Positions 63,955 through 64,000 of a stretch of DNA of 64,000 nucleotides are shown here, in pieces. This stretch comes from Sphingomonas sp. GM_Shp_1 (GTDB lineage Bacteria; Pseudomonadota; Alphaproteobacteria; Sphingomonadales; Sphingomonadaceae): NCBI RefSeq assembly GCF_026540895.1, contig NZ_JALNUR010000012.1, positions 28,575 through 92,574 on the forward strand, written 5' to 3'. The position numbers were made by a program, and so were the translations under genes. The notes under the pieces are model-generated. The model was not told where the DNA came from and ran no database searches. It saw only the letters and a program-made list of their open reading frames with translations. Position 1 is the first letter of the stretch. Every line of letters starts with the position of its first letter.

Positions 63955-64000
63955 TCTCCCCTCCCGTAGGCGGGAGGGGTTGGGGGAGGGCAACGCCCCG
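63955..64000. repeat. Palindromic repeat cut by window end
   Basis: tctcccctcccgtaggcgggaggggttgggggagggcaacg; same words as 62498-62540. It runs past the window. Confidence 0.55.

Overview
The window is a GC-rich alphaproteobacterial chromosome segment, most likely from a sphingomonad (Sphingomonas or a close relative). The evidence is the gene set and order: proA-nadD-rsfS-rlmH, a SciP-type CtrA inhibitor, a ubiquinone-type Coq7, an Mla operon with an auxiliary lipoprotein, the mdh/sucD/sucA/sucB/lpd block, TonB-dependent receptors, and many palindromic intergenic repeats. No rRNA, tRNA, CRISPR array, prophage or complete insertion sequence was seen.

Layout. 1-9600: the 5' part of glnD (cut by the window edge), then proA-nadD-rsfS-rlmH-EnvC-like, a diguanylate cyclase, and S41 protease-dsbB-coq7. 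9840-14460: leucine dehydrogenase divergent from an Lrp regulator, then a membrane protein, DedA and an aldo/keto reductase. 14720-18770: a minus-strand block with a UdgX fusion protein, a hemerythrin and a radical SAM protein, a probable DNA-repair pair. 18870-23340: small enzymes, a broken GFA gene, a UVR protein, mnmA, sciP and a GlsB-type stress protein. 23450-39000: SIMPL protein, RND pump, DUF445, Mla lipid transport (permease, ATPase, MlaD, lipoprotein), and a TolC-MacA-MacB-type exporter. 38960-44250: a minus-strand molybdenum aldehyde oxidoreductase (PaoABC type) with XdhC and a MocA-like transferase. 44300-48700: glycerophosphodiesterase, lipoprotein, hydrolase, DUF2459, phenylalanine hydroxylase and a ClpP-like protein. 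48780-59350: central carbon genes sdhB, zapE, mdh, sucD, sucA, sucB and lpd. 60070-63900: a TonB-dependent receptor and an Hsp70-family protein, convergent.

How the genes work together. SdhB, Mdh, SucD and the SucA-SucB-Lpd complex supply much of the TCA cycle, but sdhA/C/D and sucC are absent here. Three export or lipid-transport systems (RND, Mla, TolC-MacAB) lie next to each other and point to an envelope-focused region. XdhC and the MocA-like protein mature and insert the molybdenum cofactor of the oxidoreductase encoded just upstream of them.

The most unusual feature is the intergenic DNA. Several palindromic families are present. One module folds on paper into a 10-bp outer stem carrying two hairpins. 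Three copies (near 49.64, 59.53 and 59.78 kb) have entirely different arm sequences but keep pairing and keep the same loops. A second composite at 49.73 kb has a 17-bp outer stem with three hairpins. A small GIY-YIG nuclease gene between mdh and sucD is bracketed by a near-perfect inverted 27-bp palindromic repeat, and related palindromes fill other gaps of the same TCA block.
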